64,000 bases of DNA, taken from contig NC_092807.1 of NCBI RefSeq assembly GCF_040954645.1, forward strand, positions 56,151,739 to 56,215,738. Direction: 5' to 3'. Position 1 is the stretch's first letter, and the number at the start of each line of letters is the position of its first letter. The notes beneath the pieces were generated by a model. The model had not been told where the DNA came from and did not search any database. It saw only the letters and a list, made by a program, of their open reading frames with translations. Shown piece by piece: positions 1 to 11,891 of the stretch. A program made the translations under genes and the position numbers. The stretch comes from Diabrotica undecimpunctata. Lineage: Eukaryota > Arthropoda > Insecta > Coleoptera > Chrysomelidae.

Positions 1-910
1 TATCAAAATATGTAAATAAATATTTAAACAAGTTATTTTTAATAAATTCGATATCGTTAGTATTTGTTTTATGTGGATTGGATGATAGTGATTTAGATGG
101 ACCAAATTGAAAAGAAAATAAAGGAGGTTGAGTGGAAGATAACGTGATAGGAGATCCTGCTTTACGTTTCTTTCTAGTGCTTTCAAAATGATCTATATTC
201 CTAGATGTACTAGGTTGACTTAGAGACATATTATTTTGTAAACGATGTTTTCTTGGCAAAATAGGTTCGGCTGAAGGAGATTGTTGATTTGCAGTTAAAG
301 AAGAAAATTTTCATCAAGGTTAGTCAGAAGTGAGAATTTGTTATTACCTATAAAGCCGGCAAAAGAAGATTTACTAAAAGATTTTGCTTCAATGTATGAA
401 ACTTTATAATTAAACATAATGTTTTTAATTTTCTTTGGTTGTCATAATAAGGGCATTTTTTATCTATAGATACATGTCCACTGGTTTTACAATGTATGCA
501 GAATTTATCTTTTTGTTCACATTTGTGATTTTGATTTTTTTCTGAACCACAGTTAATGCATGCGGAAGAAGTGCTTTTACATTGTTTGGATACATGCCCA
601 AACTTCAAACAATTGTAACATTGTGTTACACGACCAACAAACTGTTCAACTGGAAAAAAGACTCTGTTAATAGATATTTGTCCAGGTAAAATATTTCCTT
701 CGAATGTGACAATAATCATTTGTTTAGGTTTATATTTTATCTCATTATTTTCTTCTACTCTGCGGTGCATTCTCCTAATTTGTAGTACTTTTGCTGTCGA
801 TTCAATGTTTTCACACAAGTAATCCATATCAAACTGTGTATCTACACCTCGTACAACAACACCCTTTACTTCCAAAAGAAGATTTGGTATATAAGCTCTT
901 AGATTATCTT
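1..910 (-). pseudogene. Non-LTR retrotransposon gag (ORF1) fragment, zinc knuckles
   Basis: Minus-strand reading shows a gag-like ORF1 protein. Three Cys/His clusters lie in its C-terminal half: CYNCLKFGHVSKQC, CINCGSEKNQNHKC and CIHCKTSGHVSIDKKC. This matches RNA-binding gag proteins of Jockey/I-group LINEs. The frame is already open upstream of the first visible methionine-like position near 875, so the true start is lost or lies beyond 910. A frameshift near 390 moves the frame, and a Ser/Pro/Lys-rich C-terminal stretch then runs to base 1, so the element continues outside the window. It resembles the gag of the LINE at 10.4-14.8 kb in layout but is a different copy. It is broken and not functional as read. 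Confidence 0.75.
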
Positions 911-1078
911 TTTTTAAATTATATATTGTATAACTTTAAATGTATATGTTTATTTACAAACACCTAAACTAAACACCCAAATAAATCGAAAACCGGTTGG
1001 TTCTGTGTACAAACGGAGCAAATTATTAACGTCCTAATTGTACGAAGTTCGAATCGGTACTGAACTGAACAAATAGAA

Positions 1079-1195
<117 letters not shown>

Positions 1196-1602
1196 ATGGC
1201 CCTGGCATAGCCAATTGACCAGACTATTTTGTAATTTGTATTCACAGAACAACAATCAGAGTTCGAGTTAGTACTAAATGTAAGTTTTAATTTTTCTTTT
1301 TATTTTTCTTTTTTTTATTTTTATTTTTATTTATTTTTTTTTTATTTTTTTTTATTTCGTTATATTACTTTTTGATATTGTATGTAATTTTAATTTTTTT
1401 TTCGTATTAAAAGGTTTATTACATGATTGGTATGTTCGCAAATTGCTTACAAGTTTCATCTTAATTCTATGGTTAGAAAATGATATAACAACCTTAAAAT
1501 TAAAAACTGGAAAAAAAAAGCACGAAACAGGTCAGAATGGAGAAGAATCCTGGAACAGGCCAAGACCCAAAAAGGGTTGTCGAGCCAGTGATGATGATGA
1601 TG

Positions 1603-1730
1603 ATATTATATTATATTATATTATATTATATTATATTATATTATATTATATTATATTATATTATATTATATTATATTATATTATATTATATTATATTATA
1701 TTATATTATATTATATTATATTATATTATA
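1603..1730. repeat. (TATTA)n pentanucleotide microsatellite, left block
   Basis: About 25 nearly perfect TATTA pentamers end exactly at the head of the SINE at 1731. The same pentamer resumes on the other side of the SINE. Predicted ORFs through it are low-complexity translations. Confidence 0.95.
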
Positions 1731-2014
1731 GGGCCTGCGTAGCGCAAGCGGTAGGATGCTTGACTCGCAAGCCGGTGGTCCGGGGTTCGAATCCCACCGC
1801 CGGCAAGAACATCTAGACATTTTAAAAATGTCTATAGGCCCCAGGTCGACTCAGCCTGAATAAAAATGAGTACCTTGGGTAAAACCAGGGGTAATAATAG
1901 ACGGTTGAAGCGTAGCACTGGCCATGTTACCTTCCTTGTATACCGTAGGCCCTAGATATAGCAGACTACCCTGCTATACTCCCAAAGCCGCGACAGCGGT
2001 ATAAAACGGGAGAC
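1731..2014 (+). mobile_element. tRNA-derived SINE, family A, copy 1
   Basis: The 5' head is tRNA-like and carries a split RNA polymerase III promoter: A box TAGCGCAAGCGG at 1740-1751 and B box GGTTCGAATCC at 1784-1794. A roughly 200-bp body unrelated to tRNA follows and ends at about 2014. A second, inverted copy of head and body lies at 20416-20708 with only scattered mismatches, so this is a dispersed family and not a tRNA gene. The 3' end passes straight into TATTA pentamers, the expected variable tail of such SINEs. Pentamers also precede the head, so the element may have landed inside an existing array, and no target-site duplication can be told apart from the repeat. Confidence 0.9.
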
Positions 2015-2400
2015 TATTATATTATATATTATATTATATTATATTATATTTTATTATATTATATTATATTATATTATATTATATTATATTATATTATATT
2101 ATATTATATTATATTATATTATATTATATTATATTATATTATATTATATTATATTATATTATATTATATTATATTATATTATATTATATTATACTATATT
2201 ATATTATATTATATTATATTATATTATATTATATTATATTATATTATATTATATTATATTATATTATATTATATTATATTATATTATATTATATTATATT
2301 ATATTATATATACTATATTATATTATATTATATTATATTATATTATATTATATTATATTATATTATAATATATTATATTATATTATATTATATTATATTA
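2015..2400. repeat. (TATTA)n microsatellite, SINE tail side
   Basis: Roughly 385 bp of TATTA pentamers with rare interruptions (for example near 2192, 2310 and 2366). It begins at the SINE 3' end and is probably an expanded SINE tail. Confidence 0.95.
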
Positions 2401-2859
2401 TGAGTACAATATGCAAATGATTCTAACCGCAATTATCAACAACATATTGCTTTTAACATTGTTTACATTAGCAATTTTTACCGACTGCTCTTTAACCTCG
2501 CAGACTCACTTTGTAAATAAAGTACTAAAATAGATATTTTCTTTAATTTTTGTCTAATATTTATTTATTATTTATTTATAATAATATAAGCATAAACACA
2601 TAATAAATACCTGGTAAGGAACTACTCAATACAATTCTTGCATATTAAAACACTGTGTTCTTTGCAAATTGGACACTTATTCCGAAACCTTATTCAAATC
2701 TCCAATCATGTAATCAAGTATCAAATTTGATCAATTGTTAACAAGCGACAGGTTTCCGAAACGAAAATTATGGTAAAATTACGTGATCACCGATTATATA
2801 TTATTTTTGTTCTGAAGCTATTTTCTTGTGGCATTTTAAATTATTTTTATATTTAAATG

Positions 2860-2940
2860 GGAATAAGCCACAATTAAAGGTTAAAATACGTTTATTGACG
2901 TTTCAATTTCCACTTCGGAAATCGTTCTTTACATGGAAAC
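2860..2940. mobile_element. Possible Penelope-like terminal fragment
   Basis: The text around TTGACGTTTCAATTTCC and CACTTCGGAAATCG resembles the conserved terminal region often seen at insect Penelope-like element ends. A related start (ATGGGATTAAGCCACAA) recurs at about 9058. A Penelope-like RT/endonuclease fragment lies on the minus strand at 5.5-6.6 kb, so this may be its displaced end. The assignment is from memory of the motif only. The rest of 2401-3400 has no recognisable gene. Confidence 0.35.
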
Positions 2941-3410
2941 AGTAGAATCTATTGTAATCGTTTATTATTTCTGTACGAATTGTTCTTTATCTTGCTCCTA
3001 ATTAAGAAACTAATGTTGCTGTTTCACTTTACCATCATTCCTGTTTATGTGTAATCTGCATTCTGAAAATCAACAAACAAATATAACCTAACTAACTAAT
3101 AATTTTGTGTCGTTCGTTAATGTTTACCAATTTGTCATTTATCATCTTTAATTCTTAAACTGAACCTTTGTAACAATATTTTTGGGTTCTTTCTAAACAA
3201 CAGCTTTTTATAAAACACCTTAAGTTTATGTATCTTACAACGTAACCAAAGATTTTATTTTATTTATTTACAACCATTGGTACATAACCAAAGATTATAA
3301 GATTAATCGTCCAAAAATCTCAGATTACCTGACAAGCTAGTATGACAGAAGTTTGACATAGATAAAACGATAATTAGCGTTTTGGAAATCCAAAATACTT
3401 CTGACAGGCT

Positions 3411-3454
3411 CATCGATTAATCATCGATCAATCATCGACAATTAATCATCGATT
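3411..3454. repeat. Short ATCGATTA/ATCATCGA repeat cluster
   Basis: Four overlapping ATCGAT- or AATCATCGA-type words occur within 44 bp, about 100 bp beyond the C-terminal end of the piggyBac relic. They could be sub-terminal repeats of that transposon, but no terminal inverted repeat was identified. Confidence 0.4.
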
Positions 3455-3550
3455 ATTTGCTTGTTAGATTAGTTAATGTGTGTTTTGTGATTGAAGTTTG
3501 ATCGATGTTTCTGCAACTCCAAATGCATTTAATCGACTGTTAACAGTAGA

Positions 3551-5120
3551 TTACCTAATTTTGATAATGATCAACCTTTCGAAAACCGGCTGTAACACTT
3601 CTGACAAATTTGTGTGCTCATTCTTGCAATGTGTGAAGGGCACTTCTTGAGAAAACTCGATAAAATTACCCATATGTCTTTGGATTGTGTTTGTAAGTTT
3701 GGGGTTTCGAGCTCTTCTTTTCATAAATGGTAAAACTAACTCATTTACTAAATCTTTGAGAAAGTATCGTCTTTTATTTGTTTTTTCTGCAGCAAAATTT
3801 TTATTTTGATTTGTATAAACGAGAAACGTGTTAAAAGCTGCTTCATCCATAATGTTGTACCTAACGGCAACAGGCCAACGTCTAGTTTGACGCTTTACGA
3901 TCATCTGGTCCATTTTATCAACCCCACCTTTTGTTTAGTGGTAAAATTTCATAATTTTGGGCTTCTTTGCTTGACTCTCAATATCTACAGATTGATGATA
4001 GTGCGTTGAACTAAGAAGAATAACAGTTTTATTTTTTTTGGCACGTAACTTACCAAAGTCAAATTATCAGTGAATCTAAAAATAGAGAAAAAAACGCATC
4101 TTTCTTTGAAGCTTGAAATTCATAGGGGATCTCTTTCTTACTTTTTCGTAATATCCTAACACCAGTTATTTCTATAGACAGTAAATGTCTGTTGTAATGC
4201 AGAATTTTTTATGAAAGCGGTCAAGGATCTCACAACGTTTTCCCCTACATTTTGTTGAATATTTTCACCAGGTTGACGACCTACATATATTTGCCCATCA
4301 ACTGCACATCCTGTTTCACTTCCACAAAGCCAAAAAAATTTAATGCCGTATTTTACAGGTTTCGATGGCATGTATTGAATAAAATCACAACGACCTCTAA
4401 ATGTAAGTAACTATTCGTCAATGGTTACATTGAATTCTGATACCATAACTGTTCAGCACTGTTTCAGAAACAACTTCCGTACATACCGGATATGAGTAAA
4501 TTTGTCAGTTTGCAACCTAGTTGAACGTGTTCGTCGATCATCAAATCGAATGAATCATCTTATATTTTCAAACAGATTTACTGTCATTGTAGCTTTATCA
4601 GTGGGTTTGATAATTTATCTAAGAATAACTCTCTTCCTAATCTAATTCCAGTTTTTCTCGATACCAGCCAGTAGCAGCAGACCAAAACATGCGTTCATTT
4701 CGTATTTTTCAATTTTTGGCCATACCATTCCCTTGGCCTCCAATATTCGGTTGGCTTCTCTATTGGTACATATTAGTATTTCTTAAACCATTTTAGCAGT
4801 CACAAATTTATCCCAAGTATTTTTTGGAGACAACATTTCGTATTTTACTTTGGTCCCGCCGTGAAAGGATTTCCATTCAAAATTGTTTCTGCTAATAAAT
4901 GATTTACCTGTTGTTTCAATTGTTAAATTATTTTGATTCCAGTTCATATCTTCACTACTAGAAGAATTTCGGAATACTCGTCTGAACTATCTTTGTATAC
5001 TGTAGGCTGCTCGATCAGCCTCAGATACTTCACTTTGACTAGTTATGGAATCGTACGTAAGATTTCCTCATAACTATTATCGTTGGGGTGAACGGATCTT
5101 TTTCTACTCACTGATGCCAT
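3551..5120 (-). pseudogene. piggyBac-like transposase relic 1
   Basis: On the minus strand an ATG at 5118-5120 opens a frame (MASVSRKRSVHPND...) that continues, with many stops and shifts, into piggyBac landmarks. MPSKPVKYGIKF (around 4371-4330) is the conserved strand before the second catalytic region. The motif KGGVDKMDQM, followed by TRRWPVA near 3910-3870, surrounds the third catalytic aspartate. The span would code about 520 residues, close to the family's usual 550-600. In-frame stops, including one just before KGGVDKM, show it is dead. The C-terminal Cys-rich domain is not clearly present beyond 3551. I could not identify terminal inverted repeats or TTAA duplications. It lies immediately downstream of a Penelope-like fragment on the same strand. 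Confidence 0.8.
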
Positions 5121-5506
5121 AATGCTGGCCTAAAAATATAGAGTATTTTACTTGAAAGCTAACTTTTTGCATTTAAAAATAAAATTTTTGTATACTACTT
5201 CTGTTTTGATAATCTGTAAAAACAAAAACACAAAAGTCTGTCAATACATTCTAAAAATTTGGTCAGGATAGTAAAACTTAGTTTATTTCATGTCATATTT
5301 TGATAGTGTGTTTTAACTCTGATACATAGAGAACTAAAAGAAAAAACAATGTGATTAAACTGTAATTAGTTGTTCTTGATATTGTATTTATTGTCAAGAA
5401 ACAAGAGGCCCATATTGGATAGTTTTATTATTTTTAATTATTAAACCTGTCTTAATGGTATGCAACCAGTTATGTATACAATACTATGTAGAGGTTAATA
5501 TTTATT

Positions 5507-6620
5507 TTATTTTTGATGTTTTTCCAGTAAATAACAATAAATGTTACTAAATTTATCTATGTCAGACTTTTTATTTATGCAAGATGTACTAGATTTTATG
5601 AAACATGTTTCCAAGAAACCACGTTTTGCATGGTTTCTTTCTTTTGCCAAAATACAGGAATCCTCAAAGTTGAACTCATGTTTCCGAGTTATAACATGTT
5701 CTGTGAGTGCACATGCATTTATTTTGTTGGTTTTTATGTCACTACAATGTGAGATCACCCTATTGAGGAAATTACGAGATGATTCTCCTATGTATACGTT
5801 GTTGAAATTGGCACACGGTATGGAATAAACAAGATTCGAAGACTCCTGTATTGTGAAAGGATCTTTTGTCTTTGTGTATAACTTCGATACCGTTTTCACA
5901 TTCCTAGTTGTAATTTTTAAGCCATTAATATGTTGGAAAATGTTCATTAACTTAGGTGTCAGAACTGGAATGTAGGGTAAGGAACCATAAGTTATTTTAG
6001 ATGATATCACTGATGTGTTGCATGTCAATGTCAATTGTCGGACCTCATTGTTATGAAAATTTTGGTTGTTAGAAAATTGCGAAGGAAAAGGAGAACCGAA
6101 AAAGTGTTTATTTAAAAACCCTATGGGGTAGGAGTTCTCTAGTAGTATTACGATTCTCAATTTTTTTAGTCCCTTGTCCCTAAAATCGATGTGTGCCAGG
6201 TTAGTAACCTAGTTTTTAAGGTCAAAACCAAATTTGTTTTCATCTTGGATGAATGTTGAGAATGAAAATTTATGAAACGGTTACTAAAACAAGGTTTACG
6301 ATACCACTCCGTTCTTAGCATGCCATCACTGCCACGATGGATAAGCATGTCTAAAAAAGAATCATACCATCTGCCTCTCTCTCAACCGTAAACTTTAGGT
6401 GTTTACATTGGAAGTTAAATGTGTTTAAGAAAGACATCAGTTACTTTGTTTTCAGGGACCGATAAAATCAAATCATCTACATATCGTTTAATAAAAGGTA
6501 TGTGAAATGTCATATTTTCTTTACATGTTGTTATAAGTTCATCCAAAAAGAAGTTACATAGTATTGGGGATATTTTGCCAACTTTCTGACTGCAGCCCTA
6601 ATAAACTGATGGTTTTGTAT
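5507..6620 (-). pseudogene. Penelope-like element: RT C-terminus plus GIY-YIG endonuclease
   Basis: The reverse transcriptase catalytic motif RYVDDLILSVP is read from 6483-6450. After it come TEWYRKPCFSNRFINFHSQH (6310-6250), typical of the Penelope RT thumb, and then a C-terminal GIY-YIG nuclease with LVYSIPCANFNNVYIGESSR (about 5835-5775). The order RT then GIY-YIG on one strand is specific to Penelope-like elements. Frameshifts at about 6360, 6430 and 6520 and a break between the two longest frames (6166/6160) make it a pseudogene. The 5' part of the RT is missing. The reading stops at the (TA)n array at 6626, beyond which the inverted 322-bp repeats begin. Confidence 0.82.
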
Positions 6621-6624
6621 ATAG

Positions 6625-6625
<1 letters not shown>

Positions 6626-6698
<73 letters not shown>
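6626..6698. repeat. (TA)n microsatellite, left border of palindrome
   Basis: About 72 bp of alternating TA with a single C interruption near 6660. It directly abuts the first 322-bp repeat unit. Confidence 0.95.
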
Positions 6699-6699
<1 letters not shown>

Positions 6700-7481
6700 T
6701 AAAAAGTAATGGCATATCTCGCAAAACAGAAAACCAAAAATGGTATATCGATGGAAGGCAACCGTATATACGTATTTCTGACTATTGGTCGTCTTCAGTA
6801 CGGTGCAGCCAAGTTAGAAAAGGAGCATATTAACTTGGGAAAGGATCACTACAGGAGCAATGCAACCAATTTTTGGCATTAGAGTTAGAAGACCTTGATC
6901 GTTTCCAGGGCAACAACTAACACCAACCACGGAGGAAGCTACAGCTACCTGGGGAAAGGAATGCCAAACGTTGAAACGTTTAAAACAAATGGAAAAGGAT
7001 AATGCGAGTGAATAATAAAAGTAAAAAGTAATGGCATATCTCGCAAAACAGAAAACCAAAAATGGTATATCGATGGAAGGCAACCGTATATACGTATTTC
7101 TGACTATTGGTCGTCTTCAGTACGGTGCAGCCAAGTTAGAAAAGGAGCATATTAACTTGGGAAAGGATCACTACAGGAGCAATGCAACCAATTTGTGGCA
7201 TTAGAGTTAGAAGACCTTGATGGTTTCCAGGGCAACAACTAACACCAACCACGGAGGAAGCTACAGCTACCTGGGGAAAGGAATGCCAAACGTTGAAACG
7301 TTTAAAACAAATGGAAAAGGATAATGCGAGTGAATAATAAAAGTAAAAAGTAATGGCATATCTCGCAAAACAGAAAACCAAAAATGGTATATCGATGGAA
7401 GGCAACCGTATATACGTATTTCTGACTATTGGTCGTCTTCAGTACGGTGCAGCCAAGTTAGAAAAGGAGCATATTAACTTG
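6699..7481 (+). repeat. 322-bp tandem repeat, left arm of inverted array
   Basis: The word GTAAAAAGTAATGGC starts at 6699, 7021 and 7343, giving an exact 322-bp period. There are two full units and a 139-bp partial third. The units differ at only a few bases. Each contains GTTGAAACGTTTAAAAC and GACTATTGGTCGTCTTCAG. Predicted 89-residue ORFs within the units are repeat translations without recognisable domains. Confidence 0.95.
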
Positions 7482-7767
7482 TGTCATTGTGTCACTGTCA
7501 CATTTGATTAATTAAAATTAATTCGCTCATTTTTCAACACACAATGTTCAATTAACGCAAAATAAAGTTTCTCAAGTAGTAAGATGTTTTTTAAAGTGTA
7601 ATACGGGAAGTGTGATCGCCAAATGTAAGGTAACACATTTTAATTAATTAATAGATATAATTAGAACCAGATCGAAGGTACTGCCCCAACAGGCAGTGAG
7701 CAACACGTCAGGAGGAGAAGATAAAATCCCCCGGTGTTCTACATGGTTTTTTCTAAATATTTTAAAA
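7482..7767. other. Unique spacer of the palindrome
   Basis: A 286-bp segment unrelated to the arms separates the two inverted tandem arrays. It has no ORF of note. It contains the unusual GC-richer text GCCCCAACAGGCAGTGAGC. Confidence 0.8.
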
Positions 7768-8426
7768 ATCCTTTTCCATTTGTTTTAAACGTTTCAACGT
7801 TTGGCATTCCTTTCCCCAGGTAGCTGTAGCTTCCTCCGTGGTTGGTGTTAGTTGTTGCCCTGGAAACCATCAAGGTCTTCTAACTCTAATGCCACAAATT
7901 GGTTGCATTGCTCCTGTAGTGATCCTTTCCCAAGTTAATATGCTCCTTTTCTAACTTGGCTGCACCGTACTGAAGACGACCAATAGTCAGAAATACGTAT
8001 ATACGGTTGCCTTCCATCGATATACCATTTTTGGTTTTCTGTTTTGCGAGATATGCCATTACTTTTTACTTTTATTATTCACTCGCATTATCCTTTTCCA
8101 TTTGTTTTAAACGTTTCAACGTTTGGCATTCCTTTCCCCAGGTAGCTGTAGCTTCCTCCGTGGTTGGTGTTAGTTGTTGCCCTGGATACCATCAAGGTCT
8201 TCTAACTCTAATGCCACAAATTGGTTGCATTGCTCCTGTAGTGATCCTTTCCCAAGTTAATATGCTCCTTTTCTAACTTGGCTGCACCGTACTGAAGACG
8301 ACCAATAGTCAGAAATACGTATATACGGTTGCCTTCCATCGATATACCATTTTTGGTTTTCTGTTTTGCGAGATATGCCATTACTTTTTACTTTTATTAT
8401 TCACTCGCATTATCCTTTTCCATTTG

Positions 8427-8427
<1 letters not shown>
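7768..8427 (-). repeat. 322-bp tandem repeat, right arm (inverted)
   Basis: The same units occur as the reverse complement, with matching positions at 8069 and 8391 (again 322 bp apart). There are about two units plus a 36-bp partial. With the left arm they form a long hairpin-capable inverted repeat of roughly 0.66 kb around a 286-bp loop. It ends at a second (TA)n block. The organisation, tandem units inside inverted arms, is that of foldback-type elements. Confidence 0.93.

Positions 8428-8485
<58 letters not shown>
8428..8485. repeat. (TA)n microsatellite, right border of palindrome
   Basis: About 57 bp of TA repeats mirrors the block at 6626-6698. The stretch 8486-9575 that follows has no recognisable gene, only short spurious frames. 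Confidence 0.95.
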
Positions 8486-8491
<6 letters not shown>

Positions 8492-9579
8492 ATATATATT
8501 ATATATCCAATTAATACGATTTAAATGGCCAGATTAGATTGCTGAACAGTTTACTAAATGTCAATAAAAAAAGCTATCAATTAAAGAATTTAAATTTTAC
8601 CATTAGTCATTATAATAAAAATTTCTTATATAATATGCAAAGTGTAACGTGAAACATCAAAATAAACTTTTCTATTTGAAAAGACGCGACCGTATTGAAT
8701 ATCAAAGCTAAAATATCTTATTTTTAAAGTTAAATCAAATAATTTATTTTTCTTTCCAAGTCATATACACAAAGTGCGAGCGTGACCTAGAACACTCTTA
8801 AGTAGGTAGAATAGAGACTTTCCCGAAAATTAAGCGATATCCGTATTCTACAGTTTCCAAGACACTTTTACAATTCATAAAGTTTTATGGTTTTTAGGTT
8901 TCAAATTTGGAGATTTAAACGCACCGACAAAGCGAAATTATATTTATTGAATTATATGTTTATTTTGGTTAAACAGACCGAATATTGATAAATGTTTCAA
9001 AAGCAAGTAAATACTGCATAATATTGACGATACGTGTATACGTTAAATATTATGTTTATATGGGATTAAGCCACAACTGATTGTATTGATTGTACTGAGG
9101 CTAAATATTTAAAGTATTGAACTTGCTGTATTAAAGATGCTAGACATATTTAACAAATTTCATACGATTTTAAGACTTAAACTATCTCAATTAATTAACT
9201 AGTCAAGTTAAATGTATATTGCGTTTTGATTAAAATTATTTCCATAATAAACGTTTGAAAAAGGGGTATGTTTACCTGTAAACAATTGTAATAACTTTTA
9301 TATTTTTCAAGCTACATACTTGTACGTACAACCATTGGATAGCTGGTAAAAAAACTCACATTAAAAAAATACACCTTCTATAACCAATAGGATTGAAGTT
9401 GGGGACTATTTTTTAAAAAATCATATCTCCATTGTTAAAACATTAAGAAGTAAAATTTGGACAAATTTTGAATAAAAATCTAAACTTTATATTGAAACTT
9501 ATAGCTATAAAATTCATTCAATTTTTCGAAACTTACAGCCCTTCGAAACGAAGGTACTTTCTAAAGATCGACATAGGAA

Positions 9580-10060
9580 AGTGGAAAGGGTTTAATGGTT
9601 TCAGCTCCGGTTTGTTTTTCAAGATCGGAACTTCAGATTGAAACACGTAGAAAAAATTTATATTATCTCGGCTTCGATTGCAGCTAGCAGCCTTTTTTTT
9701 AATCGGGTAGTTTATCGAAATGTGAATAACTACATAGTTTTCACTGACCAGGAAATATGGAAAACTTCGGAAAAATTGAGGTCCGTTCGAAATTCACCGT
9801 AAAAACTTACTTTTTTTTGATTTGGCGGGAATAGTCTGTCGCAGTATTAATAATGATAACATAATTTTCACCCTCCGGAAATTTCGGAAAATCAATATAA
9901 AACTATGTAGTTATTCGTATTTCGACGAGCTACCCCAGATTAAAAAAAAAGAGGCTTCTAGCTACAATGAAAGCCGAGATATTGTAAATTTTTCCTACGT
10001 TTTTTAATTTGAAGTTCCGATCTCGAAAAAAAAACGGAGTTGAAACAGTTATCCCCTTCT
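9580..10060. mobile_element. Inverted-repeat (foldback/MITE-like) element
   Basis: The left arm (9580-9810) and right arm (about 9830-10060) are diverged reverse complements. TTTCAGCTCCG with AAGATCGGAACTTCA on the left matches GATCTCGAA and CGGAGTTGAAAC on the right, and AATAACTACATAGTTTT on the left matches AAAACTATGTAGTTATT on the right. The loop is very short. No transposase is inside. It is old, since the arms differ at many positions. Family unknown. Confidence 0.75.
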
Positions 10061-10451
10061 TCTCAACTATAAGACAATATAAAATTTTACATAAACTTGA
10101 CTGACAATCTATTTTATATTTTTCTTGACATTACTTCAGAACTGTCTATACTGTCAATACATAAATTTACAACGGATTGTCAAAAAACTGTCAAACTTGA
10201 AGCACGGTTTTTTGAAGAAAGTCTTAACAATTTGTCGATTTTGTCTATCGAAAGTAGGAGTGTCTGTCAAACTCATTTGAGGTTGAGGGTTGAGGCTATC
10301 TTCGGTTTCCGTGATTGGCTTTTGTGGAGAGAGGTTGTATTATAATAGTTCTGTTCCTATCCTTATAAACTTTAATTTAATTTTTAGTTGTATATAAATA
10401 ATTTTTATTGTTTATAATCAATTGGAAAAAAAGGTTTAAAGAGGTTTAATA

Positions 10452-11891
10452 ATGGGGGATAGCACAGGGGGGGTTGGTTCTCCTAGTGTTGAGATGGTAA
10501 TAAGTAAGAGAATTGATTCAGATATAGAATGCAATATAAATTTAGACAAAACATTTGTAGGAAATAATGATAATTCGGAGACCACTAATTAACATGAGAG
10601 TAAAAAAGACAAAAAACAGTATTCTTATCAGTATACCGACACTGGCCCATTTGAGGTCTATATGGAATCAAAAAACAATAACGTCGGAAATTATAGTTTT
10701 TTAAAGCTAGCAAAATATATACATGATAAGAAAATTGAGAATATACAAAAAATTAATAAAAAAGGTAAAAACCGAGTTAGCGTTATTTTTAAGAAATGGG
10801 AATGTGCTAATAAATTTGTTTCAAATATAGAGATTAAAAATGATGGATATGAACTCTTTATTCCTGCTAAAAAAGTAACTTGTAGGGGTGTAGTAAATAA
10901 TGTTGATGCAAGTATTTCTGATGTTGAATTAATTAGTTGTTCGGGTACATCCTCAGTAAATATTAAAATTTTGGAGGTAAGACGTTTTAAAAGAAAATCA
11001 AAAATATGATTCAGGCAAATACATAAATACAGAGACAGTTGCTTTTACCTTTTCAGGAAAACAAATTCCAAAAGAGGTTTCTATATATGGGATTCCCTTT
11101 GGGGTAAAGCCATATATGATTCCGGTGGTTCAATGCTATCATTGTTTTCGTTTTGGCCATACAAAAAATCAATGCAGAGGGGATAAAAAATGTAAAAATT
11201 GTGCTGATAAAGCACATGAAGGTGAATATATGATGAAATGTCTCCATTGTAGTAGTAATTTTCATGTAAGTACTTTTAAAGAGTGTCCTGAATATGTCAG
11301 ACAACAGAATATTAAAGCTGTTATGTCATTAGATAATCTCTCTTATTTTGAGGCAAGTGAAAGGTATCCATATGTCTCCAATAAAAAGTTATCAAAAGAA
11401 AATACATTTAGAGTAATCTAGGACAAATTTCCACCTCTATCAAATCAGGTTAATATACCTGACAGAATTAATGAGCGATGGATAGAAAAAAAAATATTCG
11501 AAGTAACCCAGAACAGTGGTTTAGCAAAAAAACTGAAAATAGCGGGAACAAAAATAAAAGAAAAATTAACGAGTCAAATAAAACTTATGACAGAGAGCTT
11601 CACAATCAGAATTTAATATCTCCAAATGGCAGATTTGAAGAGGGAACCTTTTCTGTTAGTTCTAAAATTCGTATCCCTGGATGTTCACGTACAGAACAAC
11701 TAGAGAGGGAAACGGAAAAAATATTGAATGAAATACTAAAAAAACTGAATTGGAGACATAAGGAAGACCTAATCACCTACTTGAACAAGCTAATTACACA
11801 TGAAACATCAACAAATAGAAAATTATTAGATCTAGATGGATCCCAAGAATCCATACATCCTACAATGGAACATAAAAAGTTTAAACAGTAA
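10452..11891 (+). pseudogene. I/Jockey-group LINE ORF1 (gag)
   Basis: ATG at 10452 (MGDSTGGVGSPSVEM...) opens a gag frame that runs in phase through 11009, apart from one TAA at 10590-10592. After a frameshift near 11000 it continues with zinc knuckles CYHCFRFGHTKNQC, CKNCADKAHEGEYMMKC and CLHCSSNFHVSTFKEC (11140-11290). A TAG at 11419 and a further shift near 11480 separate the hydrophilic C-terminal part ending at 11891. The last 56 bp overlap the start of ORF2 in the +1 frame, a layout common in two-ORF LINEs. With about four lesions in 1.4 kb this is one of the better preserved elements in the window. The 5' end of the element is unresolved upstream of 10452. Confidence 0.85.

Noticed and set aside
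1731..1806. tRNA gene with perfect A and B boxes
   Set aside because: A SINE body and tail follow it and a second copy with the same body exists at 20.4 kb, so it is a SINE head and not a tRNA gene.
6814..8276. Repeated 89-codon ORFs beginning MPSIDIPFLVFCFARY
   Set aside because: They are identical because the 322-bp units are identical. They show no domain, and the opposite strand is equally open in places.
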